64,000 nt of DNA from Bradyrhizobiaceae bacterium (GTDB lineage: Bacteria; Pseudomonadota; Alphaproteobacteria; Rhizobiales; Xanthobacteraceae). This document shows, in pieces, positions 37,612 to 46,416 of the stretch. Each line of letters opens with the position of its first letter. The first letter of the stretch is position 1. The notes beneath the pieces are model-generated. The model was not told the DNA's origin, did not search any database, and was given only the letters and a program-made list of their open reading frames with translations. The position numbers and the translations under genes were made by a program. Location: assembly GCA_020544565.1 (NCBI GenBank), contig CP078014.1, forward strand, positions 3,040,016 through 3,104,015. Direction: 5' to 3'.

Positions 37612-37827
37612 TCAGCGCGTACCGCCAGTCACAGCCGGACCGGCGCACACCGCCATCCACGCTGCGTTATGTCCCTTCACCTGCCGGATCGTGTCGTCTG
37701 TGTCCTTCTTCGACCACCTGATCGGCTCGAACGCCGAGCACGCGACCGCATCAGTCCCGACGGAAGCCGTCGTTGTCGCGCAGCCGGTCAGGGTCGCGAG
37801 TGGTATCAGCAGCAGCGCGGCGCGCAT
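37612..37827 (-). CDS. Rz1-like outer-membrane spanin lipoprotein
   Basis: This 71-residue protein has a signal peptide and lipobox (MRAALLLIPLATLTGC, predicted lipidated Cys16), followed by FEPIRWSKKDTDDTIRQVKG, a pattern typical of small phage lysis lipoproteins. Its start at 37827 lies inside the preceding gene in another frame, the usual Rz/Rz1 nesting. It is predicted to span the periplasm with the inner-membrane partner and fuse the membranes at lysis. It is the last phage gene on this strand. Confidence 0.75.
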   Translation of the reverse strand: MRAALLLIPLATLTGCATTTASVGTDAVACSAFEPIRWSKKDTDDTIRQVKGHNAAWMAVCAGPAVTGGTR

Positions 37828-37978
37828 CGCGCCCCTTGCGAATAAGATCGAGGGCATGGGTGGCGGCCTCCGCGAGAGCTTCGGCCCTGCCGGCGTCTTT
37901 CATCTGCCGATCCCGCGCCATTTCAAGGATGACGAGAACGATCTGGACAAGCGCCGAGAGGGCCGAAAGCCAGTCCAT
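37751..37978 (-). CDS. Rz-like inner-membrane spanin subunit
   Basis: This 75-residue protein has an N-terminal membrane segment (LSALSALVQIVLVILEMA, about 4-21) followed by a charged helical region, the layout of an i-spanin. The 3' third overlaps the lipoprotein gene by 77 bases in a different frame. It lies 16 bases after the holin-like gene. Sequence similarity to classical Rz is not evident; the call rests on topology, overlap and position. Confidence 0.6.
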   Translation of the reverse strand: MDWLSALSALVQIVLVILEMARDRQMKDAGRAEALAEAATHALDLIRKGRDARRAAADTTRDPDRLRDNDGFRRD

Positions 37979-37994
37979 GTTTTCATTCCCGTCG

Positions 37995-38165
37995 TCAGGG
38001 CCGCTTGCGCTCCCAGGCGTACCACCACGCGAATGCGCCAATGCTCAGGAGGCCGCCGATCGCGGCCTGGAATTGCTCGCTATTGGCAACGGCGTCGCCA
38101 AGCAGATAGCCGCCGGCGGCATAGGCCACGATGCGCACGAGCTGCTGGATGCTGTCCCAGTTCAT
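37995..38165 (-). CDS. Small holin-like membrane protein
   Basis: This 56-residue protein begins MNWDSIQQLVRIVAYAAGGY and has two hydrophobic stretches (about 9-27 and 34-50) separated by a short polar turn, ending WERKRP. Size, topology and position between the endolysin and spanin genes fit a phage holin of the Pam3 gp28 kind. It would form the membrane lesion that releases the endolysin or depolarises the membrane. The start ATG at 38165 follows an endolysin stop 90 bases upstream. Confidence 0.7.
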   Translation of the reverse strand: MNWDSIQQLVRIVAYAAGGYLLGDAVANSEQFQAAIGGLLSIGAFAWWYAWERKRP

Positions 38166-38254
38166 GGTTCACCTCGATGTTCTGAATTGCCTGGCAAGCC
38201 CGGCCGGGCACGGGAATCTCATATCGTGGGCGGCGGCCGCGTCTGGCGCGCGCT

Positions 38255-38785
38255 TCACGCCTCATTCGTCGACAATGTGCCTGTTGACGCGAGCACGACT
38301 CGACGCACGTTTGCGGGCTGCACGCGATAGAGCGGACGGCGCACGGCATAGAGCCGGGCCTTCGCAATCCGCGTAATGCAGACGCGATCGGACTGGTTGC
38401 CGCCGAGCACATGGAAGGCAACACCGTCCTCGCCGACATAGAGACCAACATGCCCGCCACCGTTGCGCGTGAAGACGAGCACGTCGCCGAGCGCAGGCGT
38501 CGGCGGCTTCGCGCCAAACGCCGACCATGACAGCGCCCACAGCGGATGCTTGGGGACTTCCTTGCCGGCGCGTTTAGCGACCACGGCCATGAAGAGGCCG
38601 CACCACGGGATGCTGTCGGCGAGGTAAGCATCAGCAACCTCGCCGCCGATCTCCTTTGCCCAGGCCAGAATCACTGGATTGTTCGCCTTGCCTGACGCCT
38701 CCATCGTGCCGAAAAGTTTCAGCGCCTCGACGAGCATTTTCGGGCTGGGCTCGCGGGCGAGCCACGCATAACGGGCTGGCAGCAT
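38255..38785 (-). CDS. Endolysin-like NlpC/P60-CHAP cysteine peptidase (TIGR02594 type)
   Basis: This 176-residue protein has a CHAP/NlpC-like core with predicted catalytic Cys62 (SIPWCGLFMA) and His112 (GGGHVGLYVG), and a conserved N-terminal region (PARYAWLAREPSP) seen in TIGR02594 phage proteins. It likely cleaves peptidoglycan cross-links at lysis. The internal ATG at 38785 is chosen because AGGAG lies seven bases upstream on the minus strand. There is no signal peptide, so export would need the holin. Confidence 0.82.
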   Translation of the reverse strand: MLPARYAWLAREPSPKMLVEALKLFGTMEASGKANNPVILAWAKEIGGEVADAYLADSIPWCGLFMAVVAKRAGKEVPKHPLWALSWSAFGAKPPTPALGDVLVFTRNGGGHVGLYVGEDGVAFHVLGGNQSDRVCITRIAKARLYAVRRPLYRVQPANVRRVVLASTGTLSTNEA

Positions 38786-38838
38786 GTTGTGATCTCCTGC
38801 TTGTCCGCCGTAGCCAAAGGCGAAGGCGGAAAACGACA

Positions 38839-38863
38839 AAGCCCGCGCGGATGGCGGGCCTTC
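38839..38863 (-). terminator. Hairpin terminator candidate between tail-side and lysis genes
   Basis: On the minus strand AAGGCCCGCC and GCGGGCTTT form a GC-rich stem around ATCCGC, followed by GTCGTTTT. It lies after the 87-residue membrane protein and before the endolysin, so it could separate or attenuate lysis expression. Confidence 0.5.
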
Positions 38864-38890
38864 GTCGGAATACGGAATTGAGAGATCGAG

Positions 38891-39154
38891 CTATCCGGCC
38901 GGTGGATGCCGTTGTTCGATCACGCGGTCGATCTTTTTCTCGATCTTTTCAAGGTGCGCCATGATGCGGTTTTCGACCTCTTTCAGAGACGAAACCGAAA
39001 CGAAGTTCGTGGCGACGAGCAGTTTGTAGTTGGCGAGTTCATCCTTGAGATCGCGCATGGCTTTGTCGATGTCGTCGCGATCGTGGAAGCGCAGCCAGAA
39101 CAGCGCGCCGACGATTGGGATGGCGATCACCGTGATCCACCATTGCAGGTCCAT
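38891..39154 (-). CDS. Small membrane-anchored coiled-coil phage protein
   Basis: This 87-residue protein has an N-terminal transmembrane helix (WWITVIAIPIVGALFWLRF, about 5-23) and a cytoplasmic or periplasmic charged coiled coil (about 25-82, KEVENRIMAHLEKIEKKIDR). It lies between the tail fibre and lysis genes, where phages often carry holin or lysis regulator genes. It could be an additional holin, antiholin or spanin-like protein; only the topology is clear. Confidence 0.65.
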   Translation of the reverse strand: MDLQWWITVIAIPIVGALFWLRFHDRDDIDKAMRDLKDELANYKLLVATNFVSVSSLKEVENRIMAHLEKIEKKIDRVIEQRHPPAG

Positions 39155-39184
39155 GCATGCCTCCTTGTTCGGTTCGCCGGCGGA

Positions 39185-40516
39185 TCAGGGCACGTAGTGG
39201 CCCCAGAAGTGGGATTGGTCGGCTTTGACGTAGCCGTCGTTGGTCGCGAGGTTCACCCGAACATCGATCACGTCACTTGCGGCAAGCGGCATGAGCACCG
39301 TGAGATTGAATGTTGTGAGATCATCGATCGGAGCGCCAGAGATGGCGCGGCCACGGCCGAGCTCGGCTCCGTTCTTGAAGAACGCGGCGATCACCTTCGT
39401 CGGCACCGTCGTGTTCGCCCTGAAGCGTAGTGAGAAGCCGAAGGCGTAGACGCCGGCGAACGGGACGGTGAAGCGATTGGTGTCGGCATCGAAGGCGTTC
39501 TGGTCGTTCGAGTCCGTGTTGTTGAACTGGACCTTGGTCCAGGCGTTGGCGGCGATGTAGTTGTCGAAATTGGTATAGGCCGAGAATTTTGGCGCCAGCG
39601 GTATTGTGAACCGCCCGCTGTCCTTCTCGACGATGAAGCCGGTATGAAAGGTCGAGCCGTCCGGCGAGACTTTGAACGTGAAGTGATCGTCGCCGAGCAG
39701 ACCAACGAGCGCGCGAGCAGAATAGTTGGTCTGGAAGGTAAGCGCGGCGTCGTCGCCCGCGGCCGCCTTGTTGAAAGTAAGGCGGACATCGTCAGTTTCC
39801 CGATCGAACAGGAACGCGGTGCCCTTGACGATGAGCGCATTGAGAGCGTCGGCAACGGCGCCGCCGAGGCCGACGTGACCAGTGTCCTTGTCGACAGAGA
39901 TCGCGAGATGGAAGGTCAAACCATCCGGGCTGACCTTTACGGTCAAGTCGTCGTCGCCAAGAAGCCCGAACAGCGTGCGGGTGCTGAAGCCGTCCTGAAA
40001 GACGAAGCCAGCGTCCTTGGCCGCCGCGCTTTTGTTCACGGCCACGCGCATGTCGCCGGTGCCGGGCGTCACATCGTCATGGCTGAACAGGACCGCGTCG
40101 GACTTCACCGCGAGGCGGTTCGTGCTGTCTGCGATGGTCAGGATGCCAAGACGACCGAGATTCTGGATCGCGGCCACGGCATCCACGGGGTCGATCCACG
40201 TTGCTCCATTCCAGGCGAGCAGCACGGACTCGTCGGTGACCCAGGCGAGCCATCCGACCATTGGTGCAAAGAAGCTCCAGCCGCCGTCGAGGAAGATTGC
40301 GATCTCATTGTCGTGGTCAGCCCAGGCGCCGGTCGCGCCGCTCTTGACGATCCATCGCTGTCCTTCGCCTGGCGACGCCGGTGGGCTCGTCAGATCACGA
40401 TCGACGACCGCGATCTGAACGAGCGCGTCGAGAATGCGCAGGCTCTCGTTATGAGTGACCTCCTTTTGCGCCTGCCCCTGCGCGATGAAGGGCAGGCCGA
40501 GATTGGCGGTCGGCAT
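39185..40516 (-). CDS. DUF2793 tail fibre protein with tandem repeats and C1q-like tip
   Basis: This 443-residue protein has an N-terminal DUF2793 domain (about 1-110, TANLGLPFIAQGQAQKEVTH), two tandem repeats of about 75 residues (about 141-219 and 234-309, each with GLLGDD and KVSPDG), and a C-terminal C1q/TNF-like beta domain (about 312-443, FSAYTNFDNY to FWGHYVP). It is likely the host-recognition fibre attached to the baseplate. ATG 40516 is preferred over a TTG six bases upstream because AAGG is spaced eight bases before it. It follows the baseplate gene by 11 bases. Confidence 0.8.
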   Translation of the reverse strand: MPTANLGLPFIAQGQAQKEVTHNESLRILDALVQIAVVDRDLTSPPASPGEGQRWIVKSGATGAWADHDNEIAIFLDGGWSFFAPMVGWLAWVTDESVLLAWNGATWIDPVDAVAAIQNLGRLGILTIADSTNRLAVKSDAVLFSHDDVTPGTGDMRVAVNKSAAAKDAGFVFQDGFSTRTLFGLLGDDDLTVKVSPDGLTFHLAISVDKDTGHVGLGGAVADALNALIVKGTAFLFDRETDDVRLTFNKAAAGDDAALTFQTNYSARALVGLLGDDHFTFKVSPDGSTFHTGFIVEKDSGRFTIPLAPKFSAYTNFDNYIAANAWTKVQFNNTDSNDQNAFDADTNRFTVPFAGVYAFGFSLRFRANTTVPTKVIAAFFKNGAELGRGRAISGAPIDDLTTFNLTVLMPLAASDVIDVRVNLATNDGYVKADQSHFWGHYVP

Positions 40517-40527
40517 CGTCAAAACCT

Positions 40528-43500
40528 TCAGAGCATTGCGGATGCCGGCCGGCCGCGGCCGACGGTGGCGGAGAGCTGGTAAACCTTCACGGCGACCGAC
40601 GGCTGCGGCGCACCGACGTCAGCGGTCTGCTGTTCGGCGGTGTAGATCGCGGTCGGAATCGTCGTCGCAATCGTGCGCACGACGCTGCCGCCATCGAGAA
40701 TGTCGATCTCGTAGGCCTCCCGCTCCTCGTTGAGCGGCACATCAGTGCCGTCAGCCCAGATGCCCCCAATGCGCGTGCGGCGGACCCAGCTGATCGCGAG
40801 ATCGCCCGCGCTATTGCGGGAGCCTGCGATATGCACCGGTGCCCACGGCATCAGCCCGACCGCGCGCGCCGTGAACGTCGTCTGCTGCCAGGCCGGATCG
40901 GTCACCTCAATGCCGGGCGGGCCGAAGCGGTAAAAGCGTGGCTGATTCCGCTCGGCGAGCACGGTACTGAGCTGCCCCACGGCGTGATCGAGCAGGACGA
41001 CCCGGGCACCCGCGGGCAAGGCCACGCGCATGGCGTGCTCGGTGCCGAGCCGGCCACGCAGCAGCAGCGACACATGATATGTAGCTACCCCAGTAAGCTC
41101 GGCCTGGGCGAACTGCACGATCTCCCAGTCGCCCTCGGGGTTCTGGATGGCCAGCGCGTTGGCGCCACTGGCGAGGATGTCGTCGGCGGGCCGGCTTGCG
41201 AGCTCGCCGGCATAAAGCTTGAGCGACAGGGTGTTGGTGCGATCCCAGTAAGCGGTCGGGCCGGCATTGAAAGGCGCCAGCGTCTCGCCCATGGTGGCGC
41301 GGATCGGCAGCGTGGCGGACGGTGCATAATGCGAGCCGGTGGCGCTCGACTGCACGAGAATGCCGGCAAACGGCGAGGCGCTGGCCGCCGCTGAGAGCGC
41401 CCACGGCACGTTGGTCTCGATCAATATTGGCAAATCCATCAGCGAAAGGAGCGCAGCGCCATAGATCGGCGGCGCCTCACTGGTGGGCGGTGTGAGGCCC
41501 GGCAGCGGCGGCGCGTAGACGGCGGCCTCGGTGCGCTGTGCCTCGATGCTGCGGGAGCCCGCGTCGCTGATCCGGTTGATGCGGAAGGCGCGCGGCCGTC
41601 CGTTGATGACGAGATCGATCACGTCGCCCGGATCGAGCGCAATGAGCGAGGGTGGCAGCGCGAGCTTGGCGGTCTCGCGACCGACCCAGGCCTCGGCCAG
41701 CGCCCGGTCGGCGATCGCCTGGCCTTGGGTGTCGTCCATCACCAGCGCGAAGCTTGAATCCACCTTGCGGTCGGAGAAGCCGGCAAGCCGGCGCGAGGCG
41801 ATCGATCCCGACTGATAGTCGCCGGCCGCATCGATGAAGGTCAGGGAGATGATGTCGGGAAGATCAATCTCCTGCGCCCGCGTCAGCGTCACCGCATCGC
41901 CGCGATCTAGCGCCACGCATTCCTGCGGCACGATGTTCGCGACCGAATTGCGCCCGCGCGGGACAAACCGGATCACGCCTTCGCTCTCGACCGCATCAAA
42001 AGCGAACGCCTGCATCAGCATCTCGATCTCGGCGCGCGGCGACATCGGCCGATCGCGCACGTAGCCGACCACGAGCCCGGCGAGCGCGGTGACGTCGATC
42101 TGGGTAAAACCGACGCGGGTGCAGCGCTCAGTGACGAGCGCGGCAAGATCGGCAAGCCCGATCTTGCCGTTGAGCCAGTGCCCGAGCGGCCAGAGCTCGC
42201 CGTCGCTCCACACGTCAGCCCGCGCCGGCCAGGCCGGATAGGGCCGCGCGTCCCAGGTCCATACCGCGATGGTCTCGATCATCGGCCTGCCGTAGGCGAC
42301 GGATACCGGAGTGTTGGCAGCCCAATACGAGAGCATCGCCTCGATGCCGCGGCGCTGGATCAGATCGTCGCGGGTGCCGCGCGAATAATACGGCAGCGCG
42401 CTCTCGGCCGATTTCGGATCATAGAAAACGTTGGGCTGGTTTGTGCCGCGGTCGATCGACGGGATGCCGAATTCGGTGAACCAGATCGGTTTTGATTGCG
42501 GCGCCCAGGCTGTGGGGGTTGCGTTCTCGATGCCGCCGGGGCGGTCATAGTGGGCATTGGACCACCAATTCCGCACGTCCTTGGCGCGCCAGACCCAGGG
42601 TTTACTATGCGCGCCATCAGTGATCGTCGTGCGAAGCTGTGCATCGCGGTCGACTTGCGAGGCATAGAACCAGTCATAGAACTCGCCGCCCTCGATGTTG
42701 GATTGCAGATAGGCGCGGTCATAGATCGAGGCATGGCCTGCTGTTGCATCGAGATGCGCTTGACCATCGCGCCAGTCCGACAGCGGCGCATAGAAGTCGA
42801 TGCCGACAAAATCAATGTTTGGATCCGCCCAGAGCGGATCGAGGTGAAAGAACAGCGAGCCGTCGTCGCCTTGATGACGGCCGTAGTCGGACCAGTCGGC
42901 GGCGTAGCTGATCTTGACGCCAGTCCCTAAGATCGCCTTGGCGTCGGCGGCAAGGTCTTTGAGATGTGTGAGCCCAGCAAAATGCGCCGGGCCATCGCGC
43001 ACCGCGCAAAGGCTGCGCAGTTCAGAGCCGATCAGGAAGGCGTCAATGGCGCCTGGATCGATCGCATTGATCGCTGCGCAAAGCCGCGCATAGTGCAGGA
43101 TGAAGCGCCGATAGCTCCATTCAGCAGGGCCAGAATAGAAGGTTGTGACCGCGTTGGTCGCTGCATTGACCGAGACACTGATCTGACTGCGCGTCACGGT
43201 GCCGAAGAAGGCGGCAACCTGGGTTGCTGCTGCCGCGGTCTGATCGACGCTGCCGGGCTGCCCTGGCGCGGGATCGCAGGTGATGCGGCCGCGCCAGGGA
43301 TAGGCTGGCTGGCCGATCGCCCCGGTCCAGGGATCGGGCAAGGAATTGCCTTGCGCGATGTCCATGAACAGGAACGGGTAGAACACGACCGAAAAGCCGC
43401 GGCGTTTGAGATCGCGGATCGCGCGCACAATTGAATCGTCCGATGGCGTGCCGCCATAGGCGGGGCGGCCATCGACGGTAGAGACCGTTGGCGCGAACAG

Positions 43501-44475
43501 GCGATTGAGGCCATGCACGCTCCACGTGTTCGGCGTGGTGATCTTGTCGGCGATCTCGACCTTTGGCTGTACGCTGCAGTGGCCGGCGCGCAAATCGTCG
43601 CCGAACCAGCCGACGACCAGCAGCACGGTGTTGACGTTGGGCAATGAGGCCTCGAGGTCGTCGATCGACACCGGAAAGTCCGCCTCGGCCCGGCCGGCGA
43701 ACTTGTTTTCCGGGATGGTGGCGCCGCCGCCCAGATTGCGGGTGGAGATGACGGTATCGTAGGCGCGCTCACCCGAGCCCGGGATGATCGACACCGCGCG
43801 CACCAGATCTTCGACGCCCGAGCCGTCAGTTGGCGAGACGCGGCGGAACACCTCGAAATTGAGCTGCGGAATGCGGTTGCCGAATGGGCCGATGGCAAGG
43901 CCCTCGAACACCACATAGGCGGTGCCGCGATAGGCCGGTGTATTGCCCGCGCCTTCAACGCCTTCGATCAGCGGGTCCGGCAGTTGATCCGGACTGCCGC
44001 GATGGACGCGCATGGTAACGCTCGTCATATCGAGCGGCTTGCCGTCGGCCCAGATGCGCCCGACGCGATCGATCGGGCCATCACAGAGCCCGACGGCAAA
44101 GCTCGCAAAATAGGAATAGGTCGTGGTGGTGATCGTGCTGCCGCCACCACCTCCGCCGCCGCCACCCTTGCCGCCGCCTCCGGCCGATTGCGTCGTGGTG
44201 GTCACGACCTCCTTGAACTTGGTGGCCCAGATGATCTGGCCGGCAAGCCGCACCCGGCCGGCGATCTCGGGGATCGGTGCACCTTCCGTCGAGGATTGCA
44301 CCTGCAGGTTTTCGAGGCGCGGGCCTTCGGATTGCTGATGGGTTGGACCCGGGCCGAACAGCCGGCTGTCGATAACACTGCCCACGACCGTCGCGGCCGC
44401 GGTGGCGAGCGTCGCGACCAGCCCCATCCCTTGCGTCAGCACCGCGGCGCCGGCGGTCAGAAGCAGGGCTGCCAT
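40528..44475 (-). CDS. GTA gp15-like multidomain tail-tip/baseplate protein with TIM-barrel domain
   Basis: This 1315-residue protein matches the alphaproteobacterial gene-transfer-agent tail-tip layout. A hydrophobic N-terminus (about 1-35) is followed by a glycine-rich loop (about 99-113), a GTA TIM-barrel/glycoside-hydrolase-like domain (about 420-780, with YPFLFMDIAQGN, IDAFLIGSELRSL and WFTEFGIPSID), then a phage-tail domain and beta-rich C-terminal modules. It probably forms the host-contacting hub and may open the cell envelope. The TEFG segment resembles a hydrolase glutamate, though activity is not shown. It starts three bases after the NlpC/P60 gene stop. Confidence 0.88.
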   Translation of the reverse strand: MAALLLTAGAAVLTQGMGLVATLATAAATVVGSVIDSRLFGPGPTHQQSEGPRLENLQVQSSTEGAPIPEIAGRVRLAGQIIWATKFKEVVTTTTQSAGGGGKGGGGGGGGGSTITTTTYSYFASFAVGLCDGPIDRVGRIWADGKPLDMTSVTMRVHRGSPDQLPDPLIEGVEGAGNTPAYRGTAYVVFEGLAIGPFGNRIPQLNFEVFRRVSPTDGSGVEDLVRAVSIIPGSGERAYDTVISTRNLGGGATIPENKFAGRAEADFPVSIDDLEASLPNVNTVLLVVGWFGDDLRAGHCSVQPKVEIADKITTPNTWSVHGLNRLFAPTVSTVDGRPAYGGTPSDDSIVRAIRDLKRRGFSVVFYPFLFMDIAQGNSLPDPWTGAIGQPAYPWRGRITCDPAPGQPGSVDQTAAAATQVAAFFGTVTRSQISVSVNAATNAVTTFYSGPAEWSYRRFILHYARLCAAINAIDPGAIDAFLIGSELRSLCAVRDGPAHFAGLTHLKDLAADAKAILGTGVKISYAADWSDYGRHQGDDGSLFFHLDPLWADPNIDFVGIDFYAPLSDWRDGQAHLDATAGHASIYDRAYLQSNIEGGEFYDWFYASQVDRDAQLRTTITDGAHSKPWVWRAKDVRNWWSNAHYDRPGGIENATPTAWAPQSKPIWFTEFGIPSIDRGTNQPNVFYDPKSAESALPYYSRGTRDDLIQRRGIEAMLSYWAANTPVSVAYGRPMIETIAVWTWDARPYPAWPARADVWSDGELWPLGHWLNGKIGLADLAALVTERCTRVGFTQIDVTALAGLVVGYVRDRPMSPRAEIEMLMQAFAFDAVESEGVIRFVPRGRNSVANIVPQECVALDRGDAVTLTRAQEIDLPDIISLTFIDAAGDYQSGSIASRRLAGFSDRKVDSSFALVMDDTQGQAIADRALAEAWVGRETAKLALPPSLIALDPGDVIDLVINGRPRAFRINRISDAGSRSIEAQRTEAAVYAPPLPGLTPPTSEAPPIYGAALLSLMDLPILIETNVPWALSAAASASPFAGILVQSSATGSHYAPSATLPIRATMGETLAPFNAGPTAYWDRTNTLSLKLYAGELASRPADDILASGANALAIQNPEGDWEIVQFAQAELTGVATYHVSLLLRGRLGTEHAMRVALPAGARVVLLDHAVGQLSTVLAERNQPRFYRFGPPGIEVTDPAWQQTTFTARAVGLMPWAPVHIAGSRNSAGDLAISWVRRTRIGGIWADGTDVPLNEEREAYEIDILDGGSVVRTIATTIPTAIYTAEQQTADVGAPQPSVAVKVYQLSATVGRGRPASAML

Positions 44476-44478
44476 CGA

Positions 44479-44949
44479 TCAGCACTCGAGATAAGGGAAG
44501 GCGAACACAAAGCGGATGCGCCGGCGCCACCACGGCGACAATGAGACCTCCGCGACCGGATGCGCCTCGTAGGAGTGCACCATGCGATCGGGCGTGGTGA
44601 GAATGGCGCAATGCTTGGCCGGCGCGCGCTCGTTCAAGGCGAACAGCAGCACGTCACCGGGTTGCATGGCGTCGATCATCACCGGCGCCATGTGGCGCGC
44701 TGCCGCCTCGGCAAGCGTCTCGCGCCGGTGCGTTTCCGCCCAGTCGCGCGAATAGGGTGGCGGCGCTTCCGGCTCGAAGCCATAGACGTCGCGCCACACC
44801 CCGCGCACCAGGCCGAGACAGTCGCAGCCCGCACCCTTGATGCTGGCCTGATGATGATAGGGCGTGCCGACCCAACCGCGGGCGGCGACAACGATGCTGG
44901 TTCGATCAGGCGCCACCACCAAATCCTCCGGTCCGCCGGCCGCCGTCAT
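44479..44949 (-). CDS. GTA gp14-like NlpC/P60 tail peptidase
   Basis: This 156-residue NlpC/P60 cysteine peptidase has predicted Cys44 (GAGCDCLGLVRG) and His113 (AKHCAILTT). In GTAs and siphophages this enzyme sits at the tail tip and cleaves peptidoglycan during DNA entry. The ATG at 44949 is chosen because the domain begins directly after it. It overlaps the DUF2163 gene by 44 bases, and the baseplate gene follows at once. It is distinct from the endolysin at 38255-38785. Confidence 0.85.
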   Translation of the reverse strand: MTAAGGPEDLVVAPDRTSIVVAARGWVGTPYHHQASIKGAGCDCLGLVRGVWRDVYGFEPEAPPPYSRDWAETHRRETLAEAAARHMAPVMIDAMQPGDVLLFALNERAPAKHCAILTTPDRMVHSYEAHPVAEVSLSPWWRRRIRFVFAFPYLEC

Positions 44950-45814
44950 TGCCGCTGCCCTGATTGGGATAGGACAGCGCGAAGTCGTTGCCGGGCATGT
45001 GCGGGAATCCGCCAAAATTGACGACGTTTCCGAAGCGGTCTCGGCAGGTCTCAAAGGATTTGTCACAGCCGGCGGTGACGGTGAACGCGTCGCCGATGCT
45101 GATCGGATCAGGCATCGGAAGGAATAAAGACAGCCGGGCAACGCCCGCGCTTGCCGAATGCGCTTTCACCTCAATCGCAAGGCCGGTGTTTGCACCGGAC
45201 GTCCACACGAGCCGCCCGCGCGAGAGCGTGCCGGTGGCAAGCGCCTCAAAGCCGGTCGCGGTGAAATCGAAGGCGCTGATCACCGTGGCAACGACGCCGG
45301 CACCGTGCCGCCCGGGCGCAGTGAGATCGACCGCGCAGCGCGCGTCCCCGAGCTGCCACGGACAGGTCCGCTGAAAGATGCGCCCCGTTGCCTGATCGAG
45401 CCGTGCGGCAAGGCCACGCAGCTCGGCGGTGAAGGCAAGTTCGCCGCGCGAGACCTGACCGAGAAAGCCGCTGCGCAAGATCACGCGCTGCGTCACGTTC
45501 TGCCAATTGACAAGGAAGATCGTCACCGCGGCGTCGTCATAACGCCCGGCGTTGAGATCGTCCTCGGTGATCGCCACGGAAGACAGCGCGCCCTCGACGT
45601 CGAGGTTGGAGACCGCGAGCCCGAGATGATCTTCGATGGCGGAAGCAGTGAAGCCGCTCGCCGCCTGATAGGTCACGCCGTCAAAAACAACATCGCGGTC
45701 GTGATCGGTGAAGCCCATCACCACACCGTCCTTGCGGGTGAGGCGCCAGCAGCGGCACAGCGTGGTGACCCCGCCGGCAAGATGCGCAGCGAGGCCGGGA
45801 TCGAGCGATTTCAT
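44906..45814 (-). CDS. DUF2163 (GTA gp13-like) tail protein
   Basis: This 302-residue protein starts MKSLDPGLAAHLAGGVTTLC, the hallmark of the DUF2163/TIGR02218 family, and contains CPWQLGDARCAVDL and CDKSFETCRDRFGN, conserved cysteine-containing segments of the C-terminal part. It is a structural tail-tip (distal tail hub) component. It overlaps the DUF2460 stop (ATGA at 45811-45814). The DUF2460-DUF2163-NlpC-baseplate order is identical to the GTA tail-tip block. Confidence 0.88.
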   Translation of the reverse strand: MKSLDPGLAAHLAGGVTTLCRCWRLTRKDGVVMGFTDHDRDVVFDGVTYQAASGFTASAIEDHLGLAVSNLDVEGALSSVAITEDDLNAGRYDDAAVTIFLVNWQNVTQRVILRSGFLGQVSRGELAFTAELRGLAARLDQATGRIFQRTCPWQLGDARCAVDLTAPGRHGAGVVATVISAFDFTATGFEALATGTLSRGRLVWTSGANTGLAIEVKAHSASAGVARLSLFLPMPDPISIGDAFTVTAGCDKSFETCRDRFGNVVNFGGFPHMPGNDFALSYPNQGSGNDGGRRTGGFGGGA

Positions 45815-46401
45815 TCAAGAACCTCGACCAGATCGATCTGCGCGACGATCTGCTGGTCGAAAGCATTGGCCTGGACCGGAAGCGAGTCGGTGTCGAAGCG
45901 CACCGGCATATCGAAATCGAAGCTGGCGGTTGGCGCCGTGTCCGGCGCGGAGGCGAAGGTGATGCGGCCGCTTTGATGATCGATCTCGGTCGGCACTATC
46001 GGCACGCCGCCGATCTTGATGGTCACGGAGCCTGCGACCGGCTTGGTGATGGTGCGCAGGTGTTCGAAGCCGCCGACGTTGTAGCGCTTGACCAGTTGCC
46101 ACACCGTCGGCGTGATCTCCTGCATCAACATCTCGGTGGCCTGAAAGTCGTTCCAGTCCCTGAAACGAAACGAAAACGCGCGGCCCTTCACCACATGAAA
46201 GAACGCAATCACCTCCAGCATCTGGGCGCGGGTCCGGATGCCGGTCGAAATATTCCAGCGGCCGCGCGCATTGGCCCACAGCACGTTGCGCTGCTCGGTG
46301 CCGGATGCGAGCGTCACGATATTGGTCGCAAAGGTCGGCCCGCCGCTCGCCCCGCGCGCCACGAAGGGCGGAAACGCGATGTCGAGGAACGGCTGCGGCA
46401 T
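45811..46401 (-). CDS. DUF2460 (GTA gp12-like) distal tail protein
   Basis: This 196-residue protein has DUF2460/TIGR02217 features: PQPFLDIAFPPFVARGASGG at the N-terminus, then FRFRDWNDFQ and a beta-rich C-terminus. In GTAs it forms the distal-tail ring between tube and hub. ATG 46401 is favoured over an upstream GTG at 46416 because the family begins at MPQPFLD. A short palindromic repeat fills the gap between it and the tape-measure gene. Confidence 0.85.
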   Translation of the reverse strand: MPQPFLDIAFPPFVARGASGGPTFATNIVTLASGTEQRNVLWANARGRWNISTGIRTRAQMLEVIAFFHVVKGRAFSFRFRDWNDFQATEMLMQEITPTVWQLVKRYNVGGFEHLRTITKPVAGSVTIKIGGVPIVPTEIDHQSGRITFASAPDTAPTASFDFDMPVRFDTDSLPVQANAFDQQIVAQIDLVEVLE

Positions 46402-46416
46402 TCGGGTTTTCCCCAC

